A stretch of 64,000 bases of DNA, taken from assembly GCF_027620315.1 (NCBI RefSeq), contig NZ_JAPNNL010000007.1, positions 24,810-88,809 on the forward strand, in the 5' to 3' direction. Source of the DNA: Nonomuraea corallina (GTDB taxonomy: Bacteria; Actinomycetota; Actinomycetes; Streptosporangiales; Streptosporangiaceae). Every line of letters begins with the position of its first letter. Within the stretch, counting starts at the first letter, position 1. The notes beneath the pieces are model-generated. The model was not told the DNA's origin and made no database searches. It saw only the letters and a program-made list of their open reading frames with translations. Below, piece by piece: positions 8,762-17,369 of the stretch. The position numbers were made by a program, and so were the translations under genes.

Positions 8762-10276
8762 ATGCGCCGCGTCCTCGCCGCCGCACTCGTGGCCACCACG
8801 GCCGCCATGACCGCCGGCTGTGTCAGCACCGCCCAACCCGCCAGCGACGGCTCACCGGAGACCACCGGGGGCGGGCAGATCGCGTGGGGCCCGTGCACCG
8901 ACATCAAGCGCCCAGACGGCGAGCCGCCGGCCCGCCAGGACCAGAACGTGCGCTGCGGGACGCTGTCGGTGCCGCTCGACTACGCCGAACCCGGCGGCGA
9001 GCAGATCAAGCTCGCCATGATCAAGATCCCAGCGGTCGACCAGCGCAACCGGATCGGCTCGCTGCTGTTCAACTTCGGCGGCCCCGGCGCCTCCGGCGTC
9101 GACACGCTCGACCAGGCGGCCAAGGCGCTGTCGACCCTGCGCGCCCGCTATGACCTGATCAGCTTCGACCCGCGCGGCGTCGAGCGCAGCTCGGGGGTGC
9201 GCTGCGGCACCGGCGCCGACCTGGACGCCTTCACCTCCCAGGACACGCTGCCGCCCGGTGAGGAGACCCGCCGCGAGATCGAGGCGGCCAACCGCGAGTT
9301 CGCCCGGCTGTGCGAGCGCGACGCGGGCAGGATCCTGCCGTACGTCGGCACCGTCAACGCCGCCCGCGACATGGACCGGATGCGGATCGCGCTGGGCGAC
9401 GAGAAGCTGAACTACGTCGGCATGTCCTATGGCACCCAGCTCGGCGCCGTCTACGCCACCCAGTTCCCGGGCAACGTCGGCCGCATGGTGCTCGACGCGC
9501 CGCTCGACCCCACGGTCAGCTTCGAGGAGCGCACGCTGGCCCAGACCCGCGGGTTCCAGCAGGTGTACGAGAGCTTCCTGAAGGCGTGCGTCAAGGAACG
9601 GTGCGAGATCGGCACCAGCGTGGAGAACGCCAACGCGAACGTGGAGAAGCTGCTCAACGACCTGGCCGCCAAGCCGCTCAAGGTCGGCACGCGGGAGCTG
9701 ACCCAGGGGCTCGCGGCCACCGGCGTGGCCTCGGCGCTCTACTCGGAGATGACCTGGCCGTTCCTGGAGACCGCGCTCGGGCAGGCGCTCAAGGGCCAGG
9801 GCGGCGCGCTGCTCTACCTGGCCGACAGCTACACCGGGCGCAACGAGGACGGCACCTACTCCACCCAGATGACCAGCTTCCCCGCCATCACCTGCGCCGA
9901 CTCGGCCGAGCGGCCCGACAAGGCGACGCTGCGCCGCACCGAGGAGGCCGCGCTGGCGATCTCGCCGCTGTTCGGCAGCGAGGGCTCGGGCGGGCTGTGC
10001 AGCATCTGGCCGGCCCAGGGCGGCGACGAGGCCAAGCGGGTGGACGCCACCGGCTCGGCCCCCATCGTGGTGGTCGGGGGCAGGAACGACCCGGCGACCC
10101 CGTACGAGTGGGCGCCCAGGCTGACGGAGCAGCTCAAGACCGCCACGCTGGTCACCTACGAGGGTGAGGGGCACGGCGCCTACCTGTCGGGCAGCCGGTG
10201 CGTGACCCAGCTGGTCGACGCCTTCCTCCTGGAGGGCAAGCAGCCGGCGAAGGGCGCCACCTGCCCGGCGGCCTAG
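8762..10276 (+). CDS. secreted alpha/beta-hydrolase lipoprotein (tripeptidyl aminopeptidase family)
   Basis: Probable membrane-anchored exopeptidase of the Tap/SlpD-SlpE family. The first 20 residues form a lipoprotein signal (MRRVLAAALVATTAAMTAGC, lipid Cys20). The hydrolase core is complete: the oxyanion segment NFGGPGASG, nucleophile Ser222 in GMSYGTQ, Asp443 in GRNDPATP and His471 in GEGHGAYL. The C-terminal TAP-like domain follows the nucleophile domain. It is 504 aa, a normal length. GGGGAG lies 10 bases before ATG 8762 and 7 before an in-frame GTG at 8759, so either may start. The next gene begins 10 bp downstream. Confidence 0.9.
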   Translation: MRRVLAAALVATTAAMTAGCVSTAQPASDGSPETTGGGQIAWGPCTDIKRPDGEPPARQDQNVRCGTLSVPLDYAEPGGEQIKLAMIKIPAVDQRNRIGSLLFNFGGPGASGVDTLDQAAKALSTLRARYDLISFDPRGVERSSGVRCGTGADLDAFTSQDTLPPGEETRREIEAANREFARLCERDAGRILPYVGTVNAARDMDRMRIALGDEKLNYVGMSYGTQLGAVYATQFPGNVGRMVLDAPLDPTVSFEERTLAQTRGFQQVYESFLKACVKERCEIGTSVENANANVEKLLNDLAAKPLKVGTRELTQGLAATGVASALYSEMTWPFLETALGQALKGQGGALLYLADSYTGRNEDGTYSTQMTSFPAITCADSAERPDKATLRRTEEAALAISPLFGSEGSGGLCSIWPAQGGDEAKRVDATGSAPIVVVGGRNDPATPYEWAPRLTEQLKTATLVTYEGEGHGAYLSGSRCVTQLVDAFLLEGKQPAKGATCPAA

Positions 10277-10286
10277 GCTCTGGTCC

Positions 10287-11027
10287 GTGACGGACTACTG
10301 TTCCTTGATCGAGAGTGAGACGGCGCGGGTGGCCCGGCCGGCCTCCGCGCCGGCGGACACCCCGGTGCCGGCGTGCCCCGGCTGGACCATGGGCGACCTC
10401 ATCACGCACCTGGGCACCATGCACCGATGGGTGACCCACATGGTGTCCACCCGCAACCAGGACCCGCTCTGGTCCCGCGAGGTGCCCAACGGGCTGGCCG
10501 AGGGCGAGAGCGGCGACGCGGCCTGGCTGGCGGAGGGGTCGGCCGAGCTGGTGCGGACGCTGCGCGCCACTGATCCCGCCACGCCGCTGTGGACGTGGGG
10601 GCCCGGCGGCACCGCGGGCTGGTGGGCCAGGCGGATGACGTTCGAGCTGGTCGTACACCGGGTGGACGCCGAGCAGGCGCTGGGCCTGGAACCGGAGCTG
10701 GACCCCGCGCTGGCGGCCGACGGCGTCGAGGAGCTGCTCGGCAACCTGGCGGGCGCCCGGTGGGTGAGCCGGCGGCTGGCGGAGCTGGACCTGACGGGCA
10801 CGACGTTCCACCTGCACGCGACCGACGTGCCGGGCGAGTGGACGTTCACCCAGGGGCCCGGCGGCGTGGTGACGTGGGAGCGCGGGCACGCCAGGGGCGA
10901 CGCGGCGGTGCGGGCGCCGGCCGGCGACCTGCTGCTGCTGATGTACGGCAGGCGTTCGTGCGACGGGCTGCCCGTGTTCGGCGACCGGGCGCTGCTGGAG
11001 CGGTGGCTCGCCGCCGCCGGGCTGTGA
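10287..11027 (+). CDS. maleylpyruvate isomerase-type mycothiol-dependent enzyme
   Basis: A 246-aa protein of the DinB/MDMPI superfamily. The N-terminal four-helix domain shows the PACPGWTMGDLITHLGTMHRW motif with metal-ligand histidines and a second FELVVHRVDAE segment; a C-terminal MDMPI domain follows. Relatives use mycothiol as cofactor for isomerase or S-transfer reactions; the actual substrate is unknown. The GTG start lies 10 bp after the hydrolase gene, which suggests an operon. A terminator hairpin follows. Confidence 0.82.
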   Translation: MTDYCSLIESETARVARPASAPADTPVPACPGWTMGDLITHLGTMHRWVTHMVSTRNQDPLWSREVPNGLAEGESGDAAWLAEGSAELVRTLRATDPATPLWTWGPGGTAGWWARRMTFELVVHRVDAEQALGLEPELDPALAADGVEELLGNLAGARWVSRRLAELDLTGTTFHLHATDVPGEWTFTQGPGGVVTWERGHARGDAAVRAPAGDLLLLMYGRRSCDGLPVFGDRALLERWLAAAGL

Positions 11028-11028
11028 G

Positions 11029-11071
11029 CCCCGGACGCGCCGCCACTCGGCGGTCGGCGGCGTGTCCGGGG
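11029..11071 (+). terminator. hairpin terminator
   Basis: A 16-bp stem (11029-11044 with 11056-11071, one G-T wobble; ends CCCCGGAC/GTCCGGGG) begins 1 bp after the stop of the mycothiol-type gene. It probably ends that two-gene unit. Confidence 0.7.
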
Positions 11072-11143
11072 CCGGGGGCCGCCGGGAGGGCGGCCGGGCG
11101 CGGGCCGGGGTCGCGGGGAAGGCGTGCTCCCGGCCCACGACGA

Positions 11144-11191
11144 TCAATGGCCGTGGTGGAGCCCGAACAGGTCACCCGAGTTGTCGGTCAT
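11144..11191 (-). CDS. 15-aa mini-ORF with strong ribosome binding site
   Basis: The minus strand reads MTDNSGDLFGLHHGH and stop, directly after a near-ideal GAGGAGA placed five bases before the ATG. It lies 77 bp downstream of the WYL regulator gene on the same strand and has nothing after it on that strand. It could be a tiny protein, a leader peptide or the remnant of a longer gene. The peptide is acidic at the N-terminus and His-rich at the C-terminus, so metal binding is conceivable. No family is recognised. Confidence 0.4.
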   Translation of the reverse strand: MTDNSGDLFGLHHGH

Positions 11192-11268
11192 GCCGTCTCC
11201 TCGTTGTCTCCGTACGAGACAAGAATGTGGCGGCGAAGCGACAACCCTATGTCGGTGTTTTCGAACTC

Positions 11269-11997
11269 CTAATCGAGAACCGCGCCGCGGACGAGCATCT
11301 CGGGCACGTCGGCGGCGAACCCCTCCAGCGGCCGGTCCGGGGCGCGCTCGGCGCGGACCTCGGCGTCGACGATGCGGTCGAGGCGGAAGACGCGCACGTC
11401 GTCGCGGAGCCGGCACCAGGCCACGAGATACCAGAACCCGCCGCGGCCGCCCAGGAAGACGCCGGGCTCGACGTCGCGGGAGGTCAGCGCGCCCTTGGCG
11501 TCGGCGTAGCCGAGACGCAGCACGCGGCGGCGCAGCAGCGCCTCCTCGATGGCGCGTGAGACGCCCTCGGCGCCGAGCGGGCGGGCCGGGCCGCCGGGCT
11601 CGGGCGGCTCGGCGACGAGCATCACGCGGCGGGCCAGCTCGCGGGCCAGCTCGCCCTCGCGGCCCGGCATGGCGGCCACGACCTTGCGTAACGCGCTGCG
11701 GGCCTGGCGGCCGAACGGCTGGTCGCCGGCCCGGCTGAGCGCCACCGCGATGGCCACGGCCTCGGCCGGGGTGAAGTTGAGCGGAGGCAGGGACATCGTC
11801 TTGTCGATCGCGTAGCCGCCCCTGCGGCCCTGCTCGGCGTAGATGGGCACCCCGGACTCCTGCAGCGCGACGATGTCGCGCTCGATCGTGCGCACGCTCA
11901 CCTCGAACCGCGCGGCGAGCTCCCGCGCGGAACGGCAGCGCGGCGAGATGGCGCGCAGGTCCTCGACGAGCGCGTAGAGCCGGTCGGTGCGGTTCAC
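11269..11997 (-). CDS. WYL-domain transcriptional regulator (HTH_11 type)
   Basis: A 242-aa DeoR-like/YafY-type regulator. The N-terminal winged helix (RDLRAISPRC..., SVRTIERDIVALQESGVPIYAEQGRRGGY) occupies about 1-65. The WYL ligand-binding domain and the C-terminal WCX extension follow (FWYLVAWCRLRDDVRVFRLDRI). GTG 11997 is chosen because it begins the conserved NRTDRLYALVEDL; no clear ribosome binding site is visible, so a leaderless start is possible. The longer reading from 12123 would overlap the PHP gene. The target is unknown; candidates are the flanking genes. Confidence 0.8.
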   Translation of the reverse strand: MNRTDRLYALVEDLRAISPRCRSARELAARFEVSVRTIERDIVALQESGVPIYAEQGRRGGYAIDKTMSLPPLNFTPAEAVAIAVALSRAGDQPFGRQARSALRKVVAAMPGREGELARELARRVMLVAEPPEPGGPARPLGAEGVSRAIEEALLRRRVLRLGYADAKGALTSRDVEPGVFLGGRGGFWYLVAWCRLRDDVRVFRLDRIVDAEVRAERAPDRPLEGFAADVPEMLVRGAVLD

Positions 11998-12053
11998 ACT
12001 GGTGACGGTACGCTCCGGCACCGACAATCGCGTGCCCACAGGGCTTTCGCGCG

Positions 12054-13073
12054 TCAGCGGGCCCAGGCCAGGAGATCGTCCGCGGGCCAGGTGTTCACGA
12101 TCCGCTCCGGCTCGACGCCGCACAGCGCGGCCCGCTCACAGCCGAAGCGCTGCCAGTCGAGCTGACCCGGGGCGTGCGCGTCGGAGTCGACCGCGAACAC
12201 GCAGCCCTGCTCGTACGCCTGGCGCAGCAGCCGCTTGGGCGGGTCGAGCCGGTCGGGCCTGGAGTTGATCTCGACGGCCACACCGAACCGGCGGCACGCC
12301 TCGAAGACCAGCTCGGCGTCGAACTCCGACTCCGGCCTGCGCGCGCCGCGCGCGCCGCCCGCCCGCACGATCCGCCCGGTGCAGTGGCCGAGCACGTCGA
12401 CGCGCGGGTTCGCGATCGCGGTGACCATCCTGCGGGTCATCTCCGTACGGTCCATCCGCAGCTTGGAGTGCACGCTGGCGACCACGATGTCGAGCCGGTC
12501 GAGCAGCTCGGGCTCCTGGTCGAGGCCGCCGCCGGCGTCGATGTCGACCTCGATGCCGGTGAGGATCCGGAACGGGGCGAGCCGCAGGTTGAGCTCGGCG
12601 ACCACGTCGAGCTGCTCACGCAGGCGGGCCGCGGACAGGCCGCGGGCGACGGTCAGGCGCGGCGAGTGGTCGGTGAGCGCCAGATAGCCGTGGCCGAGCG
12701 CCCGGGCCGCCAGCGCCATCTCCTCGATCGGCGAGCCTCCGTCGGACCAGTCGGAGTGGCTGTGCAGGTCGCCTTTGAGCGCGGCGCGCAGCGCGGCGGC
12801 CTCCTCCCCCAGGTCGGCGCCCTCGGTGGCGCGCAGCCTGCGCAGGTAGGTCGGGACCTGCCCGTCAAGCGCCTCGCTGATCACCAAAGCGGTGACCTTG
12901 CCGATGCCGGGCAGCTCGGCCAGGCCGCCCGAGCGCGCGCGCCGTTCCAGCTCCTCGCGCGGCAGCTCGGCGACGACGGCGGCGGCGCGGCGGAAGGCGC
13001 GCACCCGGTAGGCGGGCTCGCCCGCGCGCTCCAGCAAAAAGGCGATCTCTCGGAACGCCTCGACCGGTTCCAT
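12054..13073 (-). CDS. PHP-domain protein with N-terminal helix-hairpin-helix (PolX-like, polymerase core absent)
   Basis: A 339-aa protein. An N-terminal helix-hairpin-helix region (about 1-75, with LAELPGIGKVTALVISEAL) resembles the 8-kDa part of family X polymerases. A PHP metallohydrolase domain follows with the expected motifs: GDLHSHSDWSDG, TDHSPRL, GIEVDID, VASVHS, GHCTG and DSDAHAPGQ. The nucleotidyltransferase palm and fingers found between these parts in bacterial PolX are missing. Activity may be a DNA 3'-end phosphatase/exonuclease or another phosphoesterase. ATG 13073 lacks a clear ribosome binding site. Confidence 0.8.
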   Translation of the reverse strand: MEPVEAFREIAFLLERAGEPAYRVRAFRRAAAVVAELPREELERRARSGGLAELPGIGKVTALVISEALDGQVPTYLRRLRATEGADLGEEAAALRAALKGDLHSHSDWSDGGSPIEEMALAARALGHGYLALTDHSPRLTVARGLSAARLREQLDVVAELNLRLAPFRILTGIEVDIDAGGGLDQEPELLDRLDIVVASVHSKLRMDRTEMTRRMVTAIANPRVDVLGHCTGRIVRAGGARGARRPESEFDAELVFEACRRFGVAVEINSRPDRLDPPKRLLRQAYEQGCVFAVDSDAHAPGQLDWQRFGCERAALCGVEPERIVNTWPADDLLAWAR

Positions 13074-13174
13074 ACGTTCATGCCTATCAGAGCGACCAAG
13101 CGCGGAGCCGCCCGGAATTGAACGGCGGTCCCCCGCGCCGCTAGGCTGTGTGATCGCAAGAGAGCAGGAGCCAG

Positions 13175-13594
13175 ATGGCCAAGACGCCGCACCACGCCCC
13201 CCGGCCCGGCAAGGCGCCACCCAAGAAGAAGTCGTCCAACGTCGTGACCCTCACCGTCATCGGTGTGGTGTCGGTCATGGTGGTCGGCTACTGCGCGGCC
13301 GCCTCCCGCTCCGAGGAGGTCACCGCCGACTGCGTCGACACCAGCCAGCGGGCGGACGACGGCACCTACGTCGTGGTCGACGAGTCCTTCTGCGACGACG
13401 ACGACCGCGGCGGCGGCACCTACCTCTACAGCGGCTCCCGCGCGGCCTATCACTGGTACTACGGCGGCACCCGGGTCGGCGACCGCGTGCGCGGCGGCAC
13501 CACGCTCCGCCCGTCCGACGCCAGCATCACCAGCCGCGACGGCCGCACCATCCAGCGGGGCGGCTTCGGCAGCTCCCGCGGCGGCGGGAGCTGA
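13175..13594 (+). CDS. small membrane protein linked to ATP-grasp ligase (DUF1190/YgiB-like)
   Basis: A 139-aa protein. It has a Pro/Lys-rich cytoplasmic start, one membrane helix (about 23-43, VVTLTVIGVVSVMVVGYCAA) and an exported Gly/Ser/Arg-rich part with a CVD...SFCDDDD cysteine pair and a YLYSGSRAAYHWYYGGTRVG segment. AGGAG precedes the ATG. It sits 3 bp before the glutathionylspermidine-synthase-like gene, and DUF350 follows, the same trio as YgiB/YgiC or YjfM/YjfC/YjfL in enterobacteria. Assignment rests mainly on that context. Confidence 0.7.
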   Translation: MAKTPHHAPRPGKAPPKKKSSNVVTLTVIGVVSVMVVGYCAAASRSEEVTADCVDTSQRADDGTYVVVDESFCDDDDRGGGTYLYSGSRAAYHWYYGGTRVGDRVRGGTTLRPSDASITSRDGRTIQRGGFGSSRGGGS

Positions 13595-13597
13595 GCG

Positions 13598-14746
13598 GTG
13601 CGGCGCGAGCGCGGCGTCCCCCGCGCGGGCTGGGAGAAGACCATCGAAGGTCAGGGCCTGGCCTACCACCGGGCGGCCCACCCCCAGGGCCTGAGCAGAC
13701 CCTACTGGGACGAGTCCGTCCACTATGTCTTCTCCATGGCGGAGGTGGAGTCGCTGGAGGAGCAGGTCGAGGAGCTCCACGCGATGTGCCTGCGGGCCGC
13801 CGCCCACGTGGTCGAGACCGGGCGCTTCGCCGACTTCGCCATCCCCGGGTGGGCCGCCGAGGAGGTGGCCCGGTCCTGGGAGCGGCGCGACGCCCACCTG
13901 TACGCGCGGTTCGACCTGCGCTACGACGGCACCGGCCCGGCCAAGCTGCTGGAGTACAACGCCGACACGCCCACCTCGTTGCTGGAGTCGTCGGTGATCC
14001 AGTGGTTCTGGCTGCAGGACACCCACCCCGGCGACGACCAGTGGAACTCCATCCACGAGCGGCTCATCGACCGCTGGCGCGCGCTGCCGCTGCCACCTGG
14101 CCCCACCCACTTCGCCTGGACCAACATGGACGAGACGGGCGAGGAGGCCATGACCCTGGCCTACCTGCAGGAGACCGCCGAGCAGGCGGGCCTGCGGACC
14201 GTCGCCGTCGCCATGGAGGACATCGGCTGGGACGAGCTCAACCGGCGCTTCGTCGACATGGACGAGCAGATGATCCGCTCGATCTTCAAGCTCTATCCGT
14301 GGGAGTGGATGCTGGGCGAGCCGTTCGGCCGCCACGCGGTCCGCCACTCCACCTGGATCGAGCCGCTGTGGAAGGCGCTGCTGTCCAACAAGGCGCTGCT
14401 GGCCGTGCTCTGGGAGCTCTACCCCGGCCATCCCAACCTGCTGCCCGCCTATCTCGACGGCCCGCGCGACCTGGAGTCCTACATCGCCAAGCCGCTGCTC
14501 GGCCGCGAAGGCGCCTCGATGCGGGTGGTCACCCCCGCCCTGACCCAGGAGACGCCCGGGTCGTACGGCCAGGAGGGCTACGTCTTCCAGGGCTTCGAGG
14601 CGCTGCCCGAGTTCGACGGCCAGCGGCCCGTGCTCGGCGCCTGGGTGATCGCCGACGAGGCGGCGGGGCTGGGCATCCGGGAGACCACCGGCCTGATCAC
14701 CGACGACACCTCGTCCTTCGTCCCTCACCGAATCGAGCTCACATGA
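13598..14746 (+). CDS. glutathionylspermidine synthase-like ATP-grasp ligase
   Basis: A 382-aa protein of the GSP synthase C-terminal family (YgiC/YjfC type), expected to form an amide bond using ATP. Visible features are the N-terminal RPYWDESVHYVF segment, the FDLRYDGTGPAKLLEYNADTPTSLLE core, a TNMDETGEEAMT loop, and the C-terminal AKPLLGREGASMRVV ATP-grasp strand. No amidase domain is fused. Actinobacteria use mycothiol and not glutathione, so the true substrates are probably not glutathione and spermidine. The GTG start follows the upstream gene by 3 bp, and the stop overlaps the DUF350 start by 4 bp. Confidence 0.85.
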   Translation: MRRERGVPRAGWEKTIEGQGLAYHRAAHPQGLSRPYWDESVHYVFSMAEVESLEEQVEELHAMCLRAAAHVVETGRFADFAIPGWAAEEVARSWERRDAHLYARFDLRYDGTGPAKLLEYNADTPTSLLESSVIQWFWLQDTHPGDDQWNSIHERLIDRWRALPLPPGPTHFAWTNMDETGEEAMTLAYLQETAEQAGLRTVAVAMEDIGWDELNRRFVDMDEQMIRSIFKLYPWEWMLGEPFGRHAVRHSTWIEPLWKALLSNKALLAVLWELYPGHPNLLPAYLDGPRDLESYIAKPLLGREGASMRVVTPALTQETPGSYGQEGYVFQGFEALPEFDGQRPVLGAWVIADEAAGLGIRETTGLITDDTSSFVPHRIELT

Positions 14747-15174
14747 CTCTCCTGGAGACCCTCGCCCGCGGCGCGGGCGCCATCGCCTCCTACGCCGCCG
14801 TCGGCGTCATCCTGATGATCGTCGGCTTCTACGTGATCGACCTGGCCACGCCGGGCCGGCTCAGCGAGGTCATCCGCACCCAGCGCAACCCGAACGCCAC
14901 GCTGCTGGCCTCCTCGGCGATGGCGGCCGTGGGGCTCATCGTCGCGGCCTCCATCTGGTCCTCCGGCGGCCGGCTGGCCGAAGGGCTGGCGGGCACCGCC
15001 GTGTTCGGCCTGGTCGGCATCGTGGTCCAGACACTGGCGATGCTGCTGTTCGACCGGGTGGCGGGCATCTCGGTGCGGGAGCTGGTCAAGGACCCCGAAC
15101 TGCAGCCCGGCGCGCGGCTGCTGGCGGTCACCCATGTGGCGATCGGCCTGATCACGGCCGTCGCGGTCATCTGA
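14743..15174 (+). CDS. DUF350 integral membrane protein
   Basis: A 143-aa protein with four predicted membrane helices (about 12-35, 50-70, 80-105, 123-143). The FYVIDLATPGRLSEVI motif and the TLLASSAMAAVGLIVAASIWSS helix are typical of DUF350/YjfL. The ATG overlaps the ligase stop (ATGA), so translation is probably coupled and the two proteins may act together at the membrane. Function is unknown; coupling with ATP-grasp ligases is a recurring bacterial arrangement. Confidence 0.85.
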   Translation: MTLLETLARGAGAIASYAAVGVILMIVGFYVIDLATPGRLSEVIRTQRNPNATLLASSAMAAVGLIVAASIWSSGGRLAEGLAGTAVFGLVGIVVQTLAMLLFDRVAGISVRELVKDPELQPGARLLAVTHVAIGLITAVAVI

Positions 15175-15196
15175 CGGGACCTGGCACTCTAGGAGC

Positions 15197-16369
15197 GTGA
15201 CAGACCGGACGCGGGAGGACACCACTCGAAGGCTCGAACGCGCCATGGGCGCGCTCGGCACCGCCGCCATGGCGCGCATGGACGATCAGCTGCCTTGGTT
15301 CCGGGCGCTCAGCGCCGAGGACCGCTCCTGGGTGGGGCTGGTGGCGCAGGCCGGCATCGCCGCGTTCGTGGAGTGGTTCCAGCACGCCGGCGAGGACCGG
15401 CCCACGCCCAGCATCGAGTTCTTCGGCACCGCCCCGCGCGAGTTGAAGCGCTCGATCTCGCTGCAGCAGACCGTCGACATCGTCAGGGTCGTGGTGGAGG
15501 TGGTGGAGGCGCAGGTCGACCAGCTGGCCGCGCCCGGCGGCGAGACCCAGCTGCAGCAGGCCATGCTCCGCTACACCCGCGACGTGGCGTTCGCGGCCGC
15601 GCACGTCTACGCCCGCGAGGCCGAGGCCAGAGGCGCCTGGGACGCGCGGCTGGAGGCGCTGATCGTGGACGCGCTGGTGCGCGGCGAGGTGGACGACGGC
15701 CTCCACTCGTGGGCCGCCGCGCTCGGCTGGACGTCCTCGCCCGTGGTGGTGATCGCCGGACACGCGCCCGACGGCGACCCGCGCGAGGTGATCGACGGGC
15801 TACGCGAGCGGGGCCGGCGCATCGGCATGGAGCTGCTCGCCGGGGTGCAGGCCGACCGGCTGATCGTGATCGTGGGCGGGGCCGGCAGCCCGAACGACGC
15901 GGCCCGGCAGGTCGTGGCCCGGTTCGGCCAGGGCCCGATCGTCATCGGCCCCGAGGTGCCCGACCTGCACGCCGCCGCCAACTCGGCCAGGGCCGCGCTG
16001 GCCGGGCTCAAGGCCAGCTCCGGCTGGCCCGACGCGCCCCGCCCGGTGCACGCCGAGGAGCTGCTGGCCGAACGGGCGCTCGACGGCGACGACGACGCCA
16101 GGGAGCAGCTCGTGGAGAGCGTCTACCTGCCGCTGGCCGGCACTCCGCTGCTCGACACGCTCGCCACGTACCTGGAGCAGGGCACCTCGCTGGAGGCGAC
16201 CGCCCGGCTGCTGTTCGTCCACCCGAACACGGTGCGTTACCGGTTGAGGAAGATCACCGAGCTGACCGGCTACCAGCCGACCGAGGGCCGTTCCGCCTTC
16301 ACGCTGCAGGTCGGCCTCATCCTCGGCAGGCTCGCGGAGAGCGCTGTAACGTGGCGGGCCCTAACGTAA
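15197..16369 (+). CDS. fasR: PucR-family activator of fatty acid synthesis, FasR-like
   Basis: A 390-aa regulator. Its C-terminal HTH_30 domain (LEATARLLFVHPNTVRYRLRKITELTGYQP) is the PucR signature, and the central part holds a GGDEF-like fold region. It lies directly upstream of fabD-fabH-acpP-fabF, the position of FasR in Streptomyces coelicolor, where it activates this operon. The GTG start 22 bp after the DUF350 gene has only a weak binding site. The symbol rests on context plus family. Confidence 0.85.
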   Translation: MTDRTREDTTRRLERAMGALGTAAMARMDDQLPWFRALSAEDRSWVGLVAQAGIAAFVEWFQHAGEDRPTPSIEFFGTAPRELKRSISLQQTVDIVRVVVEVVEAQVDQLAAPGGETQLQQAMLRYTRDVAFAAAHVYAREAEARGAWDARLEALIVDALVRGEVDDGLHSWAAALGWTSSPVVVIAGHAPDGDPREVIDGLRERGRRIGMELLAGVQADRLIVIVGGAGSPNDAARQVVARFGQGPIVIGPEVPDLHAAANSARAALAGLKASSGWPDAPRPVHAEELLAERALDGDDDAREQLVESVYLPLAGTPLLDTLATYLEQGTSLEATARLLFVHPNTVRYRLRKITELTGYQPTEGRSAFTLQVGLILGRLAESAVTWRALT

Positions 16370-16472
16370 CGGGGCCGAAACCCAAACTGTGGGCTTCCTA
16401 CAAAGCACCATGGACAAAGTGTGTTCAGATCTTCATCAGCGTGTCGGACTTCTACAGGGCATGGTGGACTTC
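16370..16472 (+). promoter_or_regulatory. fasR-fabD intergenic region, candidate FasR operator
   Basis: About 100 bp of lower GC than its surroundings. It holds ACAAAG twice (16400-16405 and 16414-16419) and, at the end of fasR, TAACGT twice (16347-16352 and 16362-16367). In Streptomyces FasR binds the fabD promoter, so the operator is expected here. Which motif is bound cannot be told by eye. Confidence 0.35.
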
Positions 16473-17369
16473 GTGCTTGTACTCGTCGCGCCCGGCCAAG
16501 GCGCCCAAACTCCTGGCTTCCTCACTCCGTGGCTCGAGCTTCCCGGCGTGGCGGACCGGCTTGCCGCCTGGTCCGAGGTGGCGGGGATCGACCTGATCGC
16601 CTGCGGCACCACCGCGGGAGCCGACGAGATCCGTGACACCGCCATCGCGCAGCCGCTGCTCGTGGCCGCCGCCCTGGCCTCCGCCGAGGTGCTCGGCGCG
16701 ACGCCCGACGTGCTGGCCGGCCACAGCGTCGGCGAGTTCGCCACCGCCGCGCTGGCCGGGGTGCTGACCCCGGAACAGGCGCTGGACCTCGTCAGTGAGC
16801 GCGGGCAGGCCATGGCCAAGGCCGCGGCGATCACCGACACCGGCATGACCGCCGTGCTCGGCGGCGTGGAGGCCGACGTGCTGGCCGCGCTCGACAAGCA
16901 CGGCCTGACACCCGCCAACATCAACGGCGCCGGCCAGATCGTCGCGGGCGGCACCGTCGAGCAGCTCGCCGCGCTCAAGGCCGACCCCCCGGCGCGCGCC
17001 CGGCTGATCCCGCTGTCGGTCGCGGGCGCCTTCCACACCGTCCACATGGCCCCCGCGGTCGAGCAGCTGCGCGAGGCCGCCCTGCGGGCCGAGCCCGCCG
17101 ACCCGAAGGTCACCCTGCTGTCCAACGCCGACGGCGCGGCCGTCACCGACGGGGCCGAGGTCATGCGCCGGCTCGTCGACCAGGTGAGCAACCCCGTCCG
17201 GTGGGACGCCTGCATGGCCACCATGGCCGAGCTGGGCGTCACCCGGATGATCGAGCTGCTGCCCGGCGGCACGCTGACCGGCCTGGCCAGGCGCGGGCTG
17301 CGCGGCGTCGAGACCGTGGCGCTCAAGACCCCCGCCGACCTCGACGCCGCCAGGGAGCTGATCAAGTGA
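16473..17369 (+). CDS. fabD: malonyl-CoA:ACP malonyltransferase
   Basis: Transfers malonyl from CoA to acyl carrier protein for type II fatty acid synthesis. It is 298 aa. The start is set at GTG 16473 so that the product begins MLVLVAPGQGAQTPGF, as in streptomycete FabD; ATG 16461 is the alternative, and the longest frame from 16389 is unlikely. Nucleophile Ser85 lies in GHSVGEFA and the catalytic His188 in GAFHTVHM. The stop overlaps fabH by 4 bp (GTGA), so the genes are coupled. Confidence 0.93.
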   Translation: MLVLVAPGQGAQTPGFLTPWLELPGVADRLAAWSEVAGIDLIACGTTAGADEIRDTAIAQPLLVAAALASAEVLGATPDVLAGHSVGEFATAALAGVLTPEQALDLVSERGQAMAKAAAITDTGMTAVLGGVEADVLAALDKHGLTPANINGAGQIVAGGTVEQLAALKADPPARARLIPLSVAGAFHTVHMAPAVEQLREAALRAEPADPKVTLLSNADGAAVTDGAEVMRRLVDQVSNPVRWDACMATMAELGVTRMIELLPGGTLTGLARRGLRGVETVALKTPADLDAARELIK

